DNA from: Anaerolineaceae bacterium
GTDB taxonomy: Bacteria; Chloroflexota; Anaerolineae; Anaerolineales; Anaerolineaceae
DNA length: 39,818 nucleotides
Assembly: GCA_016936755.1 (NCBI GenBank)
Contig: JAFGXF010000040.1
Span: forward strand, 1-39,818
Direction: 5' to 3'
A program made the position numbers and the translations under genes. Below the pieces are notes generated by a model. That model saw only the letters and a list, made by a program, of their open reading frames with translations, had not been told where the DNA came from and searched no databases. Shown here one piece after another: positions 18,026 to 25,156 of this stretch (the stretch's first letter is position 1; every line of letters starts with the position of its first letter).

Positions 18026-19459
18026 TTACTCGATGATCAGATCCGGGAATTCGTTGCGGACAGCATCTTTCCATAGCTGCCACATCTCATCATAGGTGAT
18101 GGTGCCCTCGAGGTAGGAGCTCATGGGATCATTGAGGGCGCGCTGGATTGCGTCGTCAGATCCCTGGAACAGGCGGGCATTGACTCTCGGAGCAGCGGCG
18201 ATCCACTGCTTGTAGAAGTTCTGTCCACCCATGAAGGAACTCATCGCGGAATCGTCGAATAATGGGACGAGTTTTTCAGCGACGACCTGTGAGCCGATGA
18301 AATCACCGGCAGCCTGTGATTGGCCTTCTGGAACGGCCGGATCGATGGCTTTCAGGAAATCATTGGTGTATACACCGGTTGCCCAGTTGGTCAGGTTTTC
18401 CTCATCCAGAGCCACAAACTTTACGAATTCCTTGGCCAGGTCCTGTTTGTCGGAATCCTTCATGACACCCACCCAGGTACCGCCCCACTGGTATGCCATT
18501 GGGCCGGGGATGAGTGCCCAGTCCCCGGTGGTATCGGAAGAACCATCAGCTGACTTGGCATTTGGAGCCAGTACATAAGGCAGACCCCAGGTCGGGAGGA
18601 AGTAGGTGAAAATCTGCTTGGGATTGCCAGCGGCATCTGTGAGGGTGCCGTTCATACCGGCGAACCAGCCTTCCTGCCACTGGGTGGCGCGGGCTTCAAA
18701 ACCACTGTCACGGAACAACTTGGAGGTCGCGATCATGGCCTCGACCTGTGGATCAACGGTCAGCTTGCCATCCACAACCCAGGGATTCGCGCGGTTGGCG
18801 TAGAACAGGTTATGGAAGTCGCCACCAGAAGCCACCATGAAGGTGTTGCCACCGGATTTCTCCTTGACAACTTCAGCGGCTGCAATGTACTTGTCCATGT
18901 CGCCCAGGATATCCTGGATCGCGGCAGGATCATCGGTGCCGAAATATTCCTTGGCCAGGCTGCGGCGATAGAACAAACCACCGGGGGTCGCCTGATAGGA
19001 ATAGCCCTTGACCACACCATCGTCTGAAGCGGTTTCATACACGAAGGGGAACATCTTCAGCTCATTCGCGTAGGTCATCAGGTCGGTCAGGTCAGCCAGG
19101 AAATCGCTCTCGACGTATTGCTTGACGAAGGCGGCTTCGAGCGCAACCACATCCGGAACATCCGGGGTGCCGAGGGTGGCCATCAATTTAGTCTGATATT
19201 CACCGTTGGTCATCGGGATCATGGTGTAGACAACATCCACATCCGGATGCTTGCCTTCAAAAGCAACAGCCATGGTCAGGATTTCATTGGTGAAGGACCA
19301 GACATCGAGGACGGTCTTCCCTGCCGCTGGGGCTTCGGCCGCAGGTGCTTCAGCCGCGGGGGCTTCAGCTGCTGGGGCTTCAGTCGCAGGCGCACCGCAT
19401 GCTGCAAGCAGCATGGCTGCGACGATGAGAACCGAAAACACACTTGACAAACGTTTCAT
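18026..19459 (-). CDS. Sugar ABC transporter substrate-binding lipoprotein
   Basis: The 477-residue protein is the receptor of the CUT1 importer. The signal peptide MKRLSSVFSVLIVAAMLLAAC has a standard lipobox with Cys21. A low-complexity linker of APAAE units (about 28-47) tethers the domain to the membrane. The mature part fits the cluster B (MalE-like) fold: LDVWSFTNEI at the start, then FEGKHPDVDVVYTMIP, and aromatic residues (WGGTWVG, W in several loops) that probably stack on sugar rings. AAAGGAG precedes the start with nine bases between. It is the first gene of the operon and lies 146 bases after the ROK gene. Cello- or xylo-oligosaccharide binding is inferred from the neighbours only. 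Confidence 0.93.
   Translation of the reverse strand: MKRLSSVFSVLIVAAMLLAACGAPATEAPAAEAPAAEAPAAEAPAAGKTVLDVWSFTNEILTMAVAFEGKHPDVDVVYTMIPMTNGEYQTKLMATLGTPDVPDVVALEAAFVKQYVESDFLADLTDLMTYANELKMFPFVYETASDDGVVKGYSYQATPGGLFYRRSLAKEYFGTDDPAAIQDILGDMDKYIAAAEVVKEKSGGNTFMVASGGDFHNLFYANRANPWVVDGKLTVDPQVEAMIATSKLFRDSGFEARATQWQEGWFAGMNGTLTDAAGNPKQIFTYFLPTWGLPYVLAPNAKSADGSSDTTGDWALIPGPMAYQWGGTWVGVMKDSDKQDLAKEFVKFVALDEENLTNWATGVYTNDFLKAIDPAVPEGQSQAAGDFIGSQVVAEKLVPLFDDSAMSSFMGGQNFYKQWIAAAPRVNARLFQGSDDAIQRALNDPMSSYLEGTITYDEMWQLWKDAVRNEFPDLIIE
19323..19382 (-). repeat. Four tandem 15-bp units coding the APAAE linker
   Basis: Four imperfect 15-base units, each encoding one APAAE step, stand head to tail in the binding-protein gene; a degenerate fifth extends to about 19397. 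Units differ mostly at third codon positions, so the protein repeat is kept while the DNA drifts. Confidence 0.8.
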
Positions 19460-19483
19460 TATCTTTTTCTCCTTTAGATTTTT

Positions 19484-19501
19484 TGGTAAACCATTTTACC
19501 A
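19484..19501. promoter_or_regulatory. 18-bp palindrome before the binding-protein gene (operator or hairpin)
   Basis: TGGTAAA and TTTACCA are perfect inverted 7-bp arms around a 4-base centre, 25 bases before the start codon of the binding-protein gene and just ahead of its Shine-Dalgarno sequence. The 7-4-7 layout is the same as the palindrome at 20902-20919 before the ROK gene, although the arm sequences differ. It could be an operator for the ROK repressor, or a short mRNA hairpin affecting translation. Confidence 0.45.
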
Positions 19502-19565
19502 CCAGCTTTCATCTCTTTTCTTTCGCAACACCTCCTTCCATTTTCATTAAATTTCATGCGAGTGC

Positions 19566-19594
19566 ATCATAACAGAAAACTCATAGAATGTCTC
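19566..19594 (-). promoter_or_regulatory. Candidate promoter of the oligosaccharide operon
   Basis: On the leftward strand GAGACA (19589-19594) and TATGAT (19566-19571) are separated by 17 bases. The -10 matches five of six consensus bases and the -35 four of six. It would start transcription about 100 bases before the binding-protein gene, leaving a leader that contains the palindrome at 19484-19501. Confidence 0.4.
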
Positions 19595-19605
19595 GCTCCA
19601 AATAC

Positions 19606-20826
19606 TTATACCAGTGCCATCTCCCGCAGTATGTCGTCCAGGACTACCGCAATGGCGCCCAGCACACATGCATCAGCACCATGTTCAGAAACGATGATGC
19701 GCAGATCCTGCCGGACAGCAGGCAGGGTTTCACTGGCGACCATCCTCTCAATAACGGGCAATATGATCTCGCGCCCATAGCTGAAAGCACCACCAATAAC
19801 CACCATTTGGGGATTAAATATATTGACCAGGTCTGCGATCCCAGCCCCCAAATTCCGGCCTACTTCTTCCATGGCTGAGCGGCAGATTTGGTTTCCTTTT
19901 AATGCAAAATCCACAACCTGGTTAAAGGTGAATTTTTCAGGATCTTCCTCGACAGGCTTGCCGGTGGATTGGTCAGGTTCCGATTCCATGGCGTGTTTCA
20001 CGCGCTGTAATACAGCTCGCGGGCCGACTTGGGTTTCCCAGCATCCTCGCCGACCGCAACCGCACATTTCCCCCTGCGGGTCGCGCTGGATATGACCGAT
20101 CTCGCCGGCAAATCCATGCCCGCCTTTGAAAAGCTTGCCGTTGATGATAATCCCTCCACCCAGGCCGACCCCTGAACTGATATATATGAAATGATCCACA
20201 TCGCGACCCACACCAAAGTAGTACTCTCCCAGCGCACCCAGGTTTGCTTCGTTCTCCACATAGATGGGTATATGAAAACGCTGGTTGAACATCAAGCGCA
20301 GTGGAACATCCCGCCACCCCAGATTTGGAGCGAAGAGCAGCTCGCCACTTTTTGTGTTGACCAGGCCGGGAACGCCCAGCCCAATTCCCAGCAAGCGAAG
20401 TTGTCTGGAACTGGCGAAGGAAATCGCCTGGTCGATCAAATCATGCACCCGTGTGATGATCTCAATTTGAGGTGAGGTGGTGGTGCAATCAACCCATTCA
20501 CGCCAAAGGATATTCGCGACAAAGTCGGTCAGGATGACCGAAATATAGCCTACTCCGATTTCCACACCAATAACAGCACCACCATCGGGCCTGAGTGAGA
20601 GGGCAATACCAGGCCGGCCGATCTTTGATTCCATCGTATCCATTTCCAGAACGAGCCCATCATCGATTAATACATTCACGATATTGGAAATGGTACTGCG
20701 ATTTAATTTGGTGGCATTGGCAAGCTCAGCCCGGGAGATCGGAGCATGCAAACGTAATGAATTCAACACGAGAGAGGTGTTGACTTTGCGCATCGATTCT
20801 TGATCAGCGGTATGGTTATTTTGCAT
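19606..20826 (-). CDS. xylR: ROK-family transcriptional repressor, XylR-like
   Basis: The 406-residue protein has an N-terminal winged helix-turn-helix (about 17-60; APISRAELANATKLNRSTIS) and a ROK sugar-binding domain. GEIGHIQ (241-247) with the Cys triad 255, 257 and 262 forms the structural zinc site. The kinase-type catalytic Asp is replaced by Glu in ENEANLGALGE, as in XylR-type repressors, so it should bind sugar without phosphorylating it. From memory, sequence and layout parallel Bacillus XylR, and the xylA and xylB genes lie downstream in the same direction, so xylose is the likeliest inducer; glucose or cellobiose are alternatives. No clear Shine-Dalgarno precedes either Met1 or Met12, so the start is uncertain. 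Confidence 0.85.
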   Translation of the reverse strand: MQNNHTADQESMRKVNTSLVLNSLRLHAPISRAELANATKLNRSTISNIVNVLIDDGLVLEMDTMESKIGRPGIALSLRPDGGAVIGVEIGVGYISVILTDFVANILWREWVDCTTTSPQIEIITRVHDLIDQAISFASSRQLRLLGIGLGVPGLVNTKSGELLFAPNLGWRDVPLRLMFNQRFHIPIYVENEANLGALGEYYFGVGRDVDHFIYISSGVGLGGGIIINGKLFKGGHGFAGEIGHIQRDPQGEMCGCGRRGCWETQVGPRAVLQRVKHAMESEPDQSTGKPVEEDPEKFTFNQVVDFALKGNQICRSAMEEVGRNLGAGIADLVNIFNPQMVVIGGAFSYGREIILPVIERMVASETLPAVRQDLRIIVSEHGADACVLGAIAVVLDDILREMALV

Positions 20827-20832
20827 CAGCTG

Positions 20833-20846
20833 ATTGACAGGTCAAT
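20833..20846. promoter_or_regulatory. Palindrome ATTGAC-AG-GTCAAT before the ROK gene
   Basis: Two perfect 6-bp inverted arms with a 2-base centre lie between the proposed -10 and the start codon of the ROK gene, a typical position for a repressing operator. Autoregulation by the ROK protein is possible but not shown. Confidence 0.4.
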
Positions 20847-20872
20847 AGTTTATTGCATGGATAAACAAATAT

Positions 20873-20901
20873 AGTATCTACTATTTTTACGCTAATTTCA
20901 A
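20873..20901 (-). promoter_or_regulatory. Candidate promoter of the ROK regulator gene
   Basis: On the leftward strand TTGAAA (20896-20901) and GATACT (20873-20878) are 17 bases apart. The -35 directly abuts the palindrome at 20902-20919, and the palindrome at 20833-20846 lies downstream, so the promoter is framed by two possible operators. Confidence 0.45.
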
Positions 20902-20919
20902 GTATGACAAAAGTCATAC
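20902..20919. promoter_or_regulatory. 18-bp palindrome GTATGAC-AAAA-GTCATAC
   Basis: Perfect 7-bp inverted arms flank a 4-base A-rich centre, immediately upstream of the proposed -35 of the ROK gene. A related imperfect copy (ATGATATATGTCAT) is at 20927-20940, suggesting a pair of sites for one dimeric regulator. Confidence 0.45.
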
Positions 20920-20966
20920 GAAAATTATGATATATGTCATCCATGTGATTTCTCATATCGATTGAT

Positions 20967-20986
20967 CCAAGAAAGCGCTCTCTTGG
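20967..20986. promoter_or_regulatory. LacI-type operator-like palindrome upstream of the ROK gene
   Basis: A 20-bp palindrome centred on AGCGCT pairs at nine of ten positions. Its core AAAGCGCTCT resembles the site at 22077-22090 in front of the LacI gene, so the LacI-family protein may also act on the ROK promoter. Confidence 0.5.
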
Positions 20987-21010
20987 TCAGACAGGTATTG
21001 CATCGCGTTA

Positions 21011-22036
21011 TCATATGTTCACCTTGTGGCAGCCACAGGATTCGCGAATGACGAGCTCGGTTTCAAGCATGACCCTTCTTGCCGGCTGCTTGCCATTGGT
21101 AATAATATCGAGTAACAGTTCCACTGCTTTGATCCCAAATTGTAAAATCGGCTGGCGTATGGTGGTCAGTTTAATTACTGCCGAAGATGCCATTGGAATG
21201 TCATCAAACCCAACGAAGGCAATATCGCCTGGTATTTCAAGCCCGGCATCTTGGACCGCACGCATCGCACCGACTGCCATGATATCTGAGGCTGAAAACA
21301 CCGCATCCGGCCTGGCGGGCAGTAATCGTTGCATGGCTTCATATCCGCCCCCCTCAGTGAAATCACCTTCGACAATCAACGAGTCATCAATCTCCCTGCC
21401 GGCTTGTTTCATCGCCAGCGTATAACCTTCAAGGCGATCAAGGGTGACCGCACTGTTTTGCGTGCCAGTGATGGTTGCAATGCGCTCGTAACCGAGTTTA
21501 ATTAAATGTCTGGTCGCATTGGCGGCTGCCTCTATATTATCTACATCTATATAGTTGGCACCATTCAGAACGAAGGGACGGCCCAGGATGACATTGGGTA
21601 CACGGGAGTGATCCAGGTAATCGATCAGCCGGTCATCCGGTTGACCGGCCTGAATCAGGATTCCGTCTAATAACCCGCGTCTGGAAATGCGCGGGTATAT
21701 TTTTTCTTCATCTTCTTTATTGCCGACCAGGTAGAGCGATAAGGTCAAATCATTCTTGTTGCACCCATAGGCAACACCTTGTGTAAGCTGGGGGAAAAAT
21801 GGATCTGTGAAGAAGGAGCTTACACTGCGGGGCAGCATTAAACCGATGACTCCGGAGCGCTGAGAGGCGAGTGATCTCGCGGCTGCATTGGGATGGTATC
21901 CGGTTTCATGAATGACATCCATTACCCTTCTGCGGATTTCTGAGTTAACATTTAGGGATCCGTTTATGACTCTTGAAACGGTTGATCGAGAAACACCGAC
22001 TTTTTTTGCGATATCTTCAAGCGTCAATTCCGCCAT
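21011..22036 (-). CDS. LacI-family transcriptional regulator, CelR-like
   Basis: The 341-residue protein has the LacI helix-turn-helix at 5-24 (LEDIAKKVGVSRSTVSRVIN), the hinge-helix segment NAAARSLAS at 50-58 that inserts in the minor groove, and a periplasmic-binding-protein-like effector domain. The two sites next to it with the AGCGCT core have the central CG typical of LacI-family operators. The one at 22077 differs at one base of 14 from the Thermobifida CelR consensus TGGGAGCGCTCCCA, as I remember it. Cellobiose or a related disaccharide is therefore a reasonable effector, supported by the GH94, GH1 and GH3 genes downstream. It probably represses its own gene. Confidence 0.88.
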   Translation of the reverse strand: MAELTLEDIAKKVGVSRSTVSRVINGSLNVNSEIRRRVMDVIHETGYHPNAAARSLASQRSGVIGLMLPRSVSSFFTDPFFPQLTQGVAYGCNKNDLTLSLYLVGNKEDEEKIYPRISRRGLLDGILIQAGQPDDRLIDYLDHSRVPNVILGRPFVLNGANYIDVDNIEAAANATRHLIKLGYERIATITGTQNSAVTLDRLEGYTLAMKQAGREIDDSLIVEGDFTEGGGYEAMQRLLPARPDAVFSASDIMAVGAMRAVQDAGLEIPGDIAFVGFDDIPMASSAVIKLTTIRQPILQFGIKAVELLLDIITNGKQPARRVMLETELVIRESCGCHKVNI

Positions 22037-22076
22037 TCAACAACTCCAAGACTCGGTGTAAATTTCTGTAAAGACG

Positions 22077-22090
22077 TGGGAGCGCTCTCA
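22077..22090. promoter_or_regulatory. CelR-like operator TGGGAGCGCTCTCA
   Basis: The 14-base site differs at one position from the CelR operator TGGGAGCGCTCCCA. It extends to an 18-bp palindrome (22075-22092) with eight of nine pairs matching. It begins 11 bases downstream of the LacI gene's -10, over or just past the likely transcription start, which is the expected place for autorepression. Confidence 0.75.
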
Positions 22091-22101
22091 CGCTTTATTT
22101 C

Positions 22102-22130
22102 ATTATACTTATATTGATGTTCACTGTCAA
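22102..22130 (-). promoter_or_regulatory. Consensus sigma-70 promoter of the LacI gene
   Basis: Read leftward, TTGACA (22125-22130) and TATAAT (22102-22107) both match the sigma-70 consensus exactly, with the optimal 17-base spacer. Such a strong promoter needs a repressor, and the operator lies directly downstream. Confidence 0.85.
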
Positions 22131-22140
22131 TATGCTGTGA

Positions 22141-22376
22141 ATTGAATTACGGGATTTCTCAGTAACGAACGGGTAAAAACAGCATATTCCTGTTTTTTAT
22201 TTCCAGGTCCTGACGTAAGTAATTTGTATCGAGCGTTGAAACAATATACGCAATGATATCCCTCCACAGCTGGTGATTAATGCCATTAAAGCAATGGTTG
22301 ATTCCAGCAAGAATTTTGTGCTGGGTTTTCCGGATCATTATGTTACCGAAGTTATAAAAATGAATTGATATTGATT
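22141..22376. other. Intergenic stretch without recognised gene
   Basis: Between the LacI promoter and the stop of the membrane glycosyltransferase gene, about 235 AT-rich bases hold no gene I can support. A leftward open frame here is an out-of-frame extension of the glycosyltransferase region. No terminator with a T-run is evident. Confidence 0.4.
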
Positions 22377-23645
22377 TTATCCCACCCAATAGTTGAAGCT
22401 GAACAATAATGCCAGCAGTCCCATCAGCAGGCAACTCGTCAATACCCAGATGCGATCGAAAAATGTATGACGACCCCATCTGGACACGACGATGAACAAA
22501 GCCGGAACCGCAAGAACATAGCGAACCATCCCCTGCGCTGATCCACTCAGAACAGCGAATCCGATCAATGCCAAACCGTAAACGGCAGTCTCCGGCCGCT
22601 CTTTTAGCAGGATGATGCAAGCGCATATTGCCAGAATCACAGCTGCGATCTCAATCCCATAATAGAAGACTCTCTGCAGGTTGGATTGACCCATTGATTG
22701 GATTGCAACAGTCCACACCCGGATACTGTCCGGGATGTCGATAAATCCTCGACTGAAGAATCGGGCTTCAACCAGGTGAAATTTGGTCGCCAGTGGTGAG
22801 AGTGACCAGGCCAGATATGAGATCAGCGGGGCAAGCGCGGCTGAACCAGTTCGTAAGGCGTTTTTCAAACCTTTTCTCCAGGATCGGTCGGTAAGCCAAA
22901 CCACAGTCATCGGCAGCAACAGCAATGCCCCGCCCGGTCGGGTCCAAACGGCCAGAACAGCCAATATGGCTGATGGCAACCATTTACGGTGATGCAGGCA
23001 GGCAAACGCAGAAAAGGACAAACCGAGGAACAACCCCTCAGTGTATACCTGCGTCAGGAACATGCTGCTTGGGAAGAAAATGAGATAAGAAGCCGTCCGC
23101 AAACCATCCCGATCATCCGTCATTCGATTAAGGGCCAGCATGGCAGCCAGGGTGCCCAGCAGGCTGATCAGAACCCCGGCGAGGGTGAAGCGGGCAACCG
23201 GATTGATCGGCAGCCAGGCCATAACAGCCGCCATTATACGCATGAGCTTTGGATAAAGCGGGAAGAAGGCATAATTGAGAGATATGCAATCCGGGTCTGT
23301 TGCCGTCATGCAAATGACTTGATAGCGGTTACCGGAAAGCCCGGCAGGGACACCCCGTATCTCGGGATCGTTGTAACCAGCCATGGCAATTGACAGGTAA
23401 TACTCTGAATCCCAGGCAGCGTGTTCGTTCAGGAAAGGGTCCGTCAAGTACAGCTTTCCGGCCAGGAAATCCGGGCTCATGTCAGAGGCTGTCCAGGCCA
23501 GCACGGAATCCGTTTTGATCAGGTTGATACGGCGGGTAACCCAGAACTGAAATGCTGAAAGGATCACAACCCAGGCAAGCCAGAGTAGAACCACATCTCT
23601 GATGTGGCGGTGACGGCCTGTTGCTGTTGGTGATCCAGGTGACAC
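22377..23645 (-). CDS. PIG-V-like membrane mannosyltransferase (paralogue 2)
   Basis: The 422-residue protein has about ten hydrophobic segments and no signal peptide. The first extracytoplasmic loop holds HAAWDSEYYLSIAMAGY, whose WDSxYY pattern matches the conserved Trp-Asp of the GPI mannosyltransferase 2 (PIG-V) family and other GT-C enzymes that use lipid-linked sugar donors. SLNYAFFPLYPKLMR follows a membrane segment, as in that family. Bacterial members have unknown acceptors; cell-surface glycans or glycolipids are likely. The start is GTG at 23643-23645, supported by GGGAAG upstream. It lies 54 bases after a close paralogue with matching motifs, so the two arose by tandem duplication and probably share a transcript. 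Confidence 0.82.
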   Translation of the reverse strand: MSPGSPTATGRHRHIRDVVLLWLAWVVILSAFQFWVTRRINLIKTDSVLAWTASDMSPDFLAGKLYLTDPFLNEHAAWDSEYYLSIAMAGYNDPEIRGVPAGLSGNRYQVICMTATDPDCISLNYAFFPLYPKLMRIMAAVMAWLPINPVARFTLAGVLISLLGTLAAMLALNRMTDDRDGLRTASYLIFFPSSMFLTQVYTEGLFLGLSFSAFACLHHRKWLPSAILAVLAVWTRPGGALLLLPMTVVWLTDRSWRKGLKNALRTGSAALAPLISYLAWSLSPLATKFHLVEARFFSRGFIDIPDSIRVWTVAIQSMGQSNLQRVFYYGIEIAAVILAICACIILLKERPETAVYGLALIGFAVLSGSAQGMVRYVLAVPALFIVVSRWGRHTFFDRIWVLTSCLLMGLLALLFSFNYWVG

Positions 23646-23699
23646 TGATCTTCCCTTAATATCCAGGAGGGATCAACAAGAATGATCCTTTGGAAATTT

Positions 23700-25019
23700 C
23701 TACCCGATCCAGTAGTTGGCGCTGAAGAGTAATGCCAGCAGTCCCAATAACAGGCAGCTAAGCAGTGTCCAGATACGGTCAAAAACCGGATGTCGCCCCC
23801 ACTTCGCCAGGACAAGGTAAACAGCGGGCACCGCAGCCATATAACGCAACATGCTCTGCGGCGAACCACTTAAGAGGCTGGCAATGATCAAGGCCAGACC
23901 GTACAGGGCGATCTCAGGCTGTTTTTTCAAGAGGATCAGGCAGGCAACCAGCGCCAGTAGAACGGCTGCGATCTCAATTCCATAATAAAAAACACGTTGT
24001 GGAACGAGCATGGTGAGAGGTTGCAGTGCGCTGACCCATCCGGAAATACTGCCCGGAAGATCGTACATCCAGAAGTGTTCGTGCGGAAGGCCCAAAGAGG
24101 CCACCTGTGTAGCACAGGGGACATCCGTTCGGCCTGATCCGAAAAATCGCACTTCGAACACGCGGAAATTTTTGGCCAGGTCTGTAATGGAAAAAACCAG
24201 ATAGGAAAAAAGGGGTGTCAGGGCTGCCAGTCCGGTCAGGAGGGCGGTCTGTGGACCTTTTCGCCAGGAGCGGTCCAGCCACCAGACGGTCACCAGCGGC
24301 ACAATCAGCAGGGCTCCACCGGGTCGCACCCAGAAGGCCAGGGCTGCCAGGATTGCAGTTGGAAGCCACTTTCGAAGGCGAAGGCAGGCCAGCGCGCTGA
24401 AGGATAACCCCAGGAACAGACCTTCACTGTAAACCTGGGCCAGGAAGATGGCTCCCGGGAAGACCAGCAGGTAAAAAACAGCCCGCAAACGATCGGTCTC
24501 TTCGGTCGTTTCATCCATCAGTTGTCTCAAAGCGAACATGGCCGCCAGGGTTCCCAACAGGCTGACCAGGACGCCAGCCAGCGTAAACCGCGCAATAGCG
24601 CTGATGGGCAGAAAGGCCAGCACAGCCGCCAGAGCGCGCATTAGGAGTGGGTAGAGTGGGAAGAACCCGTGGGAAAGAGATATGCACCGAGACGACTCCC
24701 CGACAATGCAGAAACCTGCGTAGTAACCCTTATCCCCCGTGAAAGGGATTCCGCGGATCTCCGGATCATCATACCCTTCCATTGCAATCGAAAGGTAGTA
24801 TTCAGAATCCCAGGCAACATGTTCATTTAAAAATGGGTCATTCAAATAGCGCTTGTTGAACAGTACACCCGGATTGGATTCGGAGGCGGTCCAACGCAGG
24901 ACATTATCCGGCAGGGTAAGCTTGACGCGCTGGCTCGACCAGAACTGGAATGCGGAGATCAACACGGCCCAGGCAAGCCAAATCAACATCAGCTGACGTG
25001 CATTTGTTATTAATTTCAT
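23700..25019 (-). CDS. PIG-V-like membrane mannosyltransferase (paralogue 1)
   Basis: I place the start at the ATG at 25019 (MKLITNARQLML, 439 residues), because AAGGA precedes it by nine bases and the extra 34 upstream codons lack membrane-protein character. The protein parallels its downstream paralogue along its length: HVAWDSEYYLSIAMEGY, SLSHGFFPLYPLLMR, VYSEGLFLGLSFSALACLRLRKWLPTA, and the C-terminal ANYWIG. About ten membrane segments are visible. A longer loop around residues 275-310 (SGRTDVPCATQVASLGLPHE) distinguishes it from the other copy. A GT-C-type glycosyltransferase acting on the outer face of the membrane is inferred. It is divergent from the GH130 gene. Confidence 0.82.
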   Translation of the reverse strand: MKLITNARQLMLIWLAWAVLISAFQFWSSQRVKLTLPDNVLRWTASESNPGVLFNKRYLNDPFLNEHVAWDSEYYLSIAMEGYDDPEIRGIPFTGDKGYYAGFCIVGESSRCISLSHGFFPLYPLLMRALAAVLAFLPISAIARFTLAGVLVSLLGTLAAMFALRQLMDETTEETDRLRAVFYLLVFPGAIFLAQVYSEGLFLGLSFSALACLRLRKWLPTAILAALAFWVRPGGALLIVPLVTVWWLDRSWRKGPQTALLTGLAALTPLFSYLVFSITDLAKNFRVFEVRFFGSGRTDVPCATQVASLGLPHEHFWMYDLPGSISGWVSALQPLTMLVPQRVFYYGIEIAAVLLALVACLILLKKQPEIALYGLALIIASLLSGSPQSMLRYMAAVPAVYLVLAKWGRHPVFDRIWTLLSCLLLGLLALLFSANYWIG

Positions 25020-25100
25020 ATTTGGATATCCTTCAGTTGTGAATGAAGTATATGAATAAGATCGAGCAAGATGAGATGCTAAGGTCTCGTTGGAATTAAT

Positions 25101-25106
25101 TATAAT
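25101..25106. promoter_or_regulatory. TATAAT element in the divergent spacer
   Basis: The 137-base region between the divergent glycosyltransferase and GH130 genes is AT-rich and holds TATAAT here. No clear -35 lies 17 bases upstream on either strand, so direction and use are uncertain. Confidence 0.3.
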
Positions 25107-25156
25107 ATAGGGACAATTCAATATCAGCTATGTTATAGCGAGTTGGAGAAGGAAGG

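Noticed and set aside
22159-22626. Leftward open frame of 155 codons near the LacI promoter
   Set aside because: Most of it overlaps the membrane glycosyltransferase gene in another phase and it has no family features.
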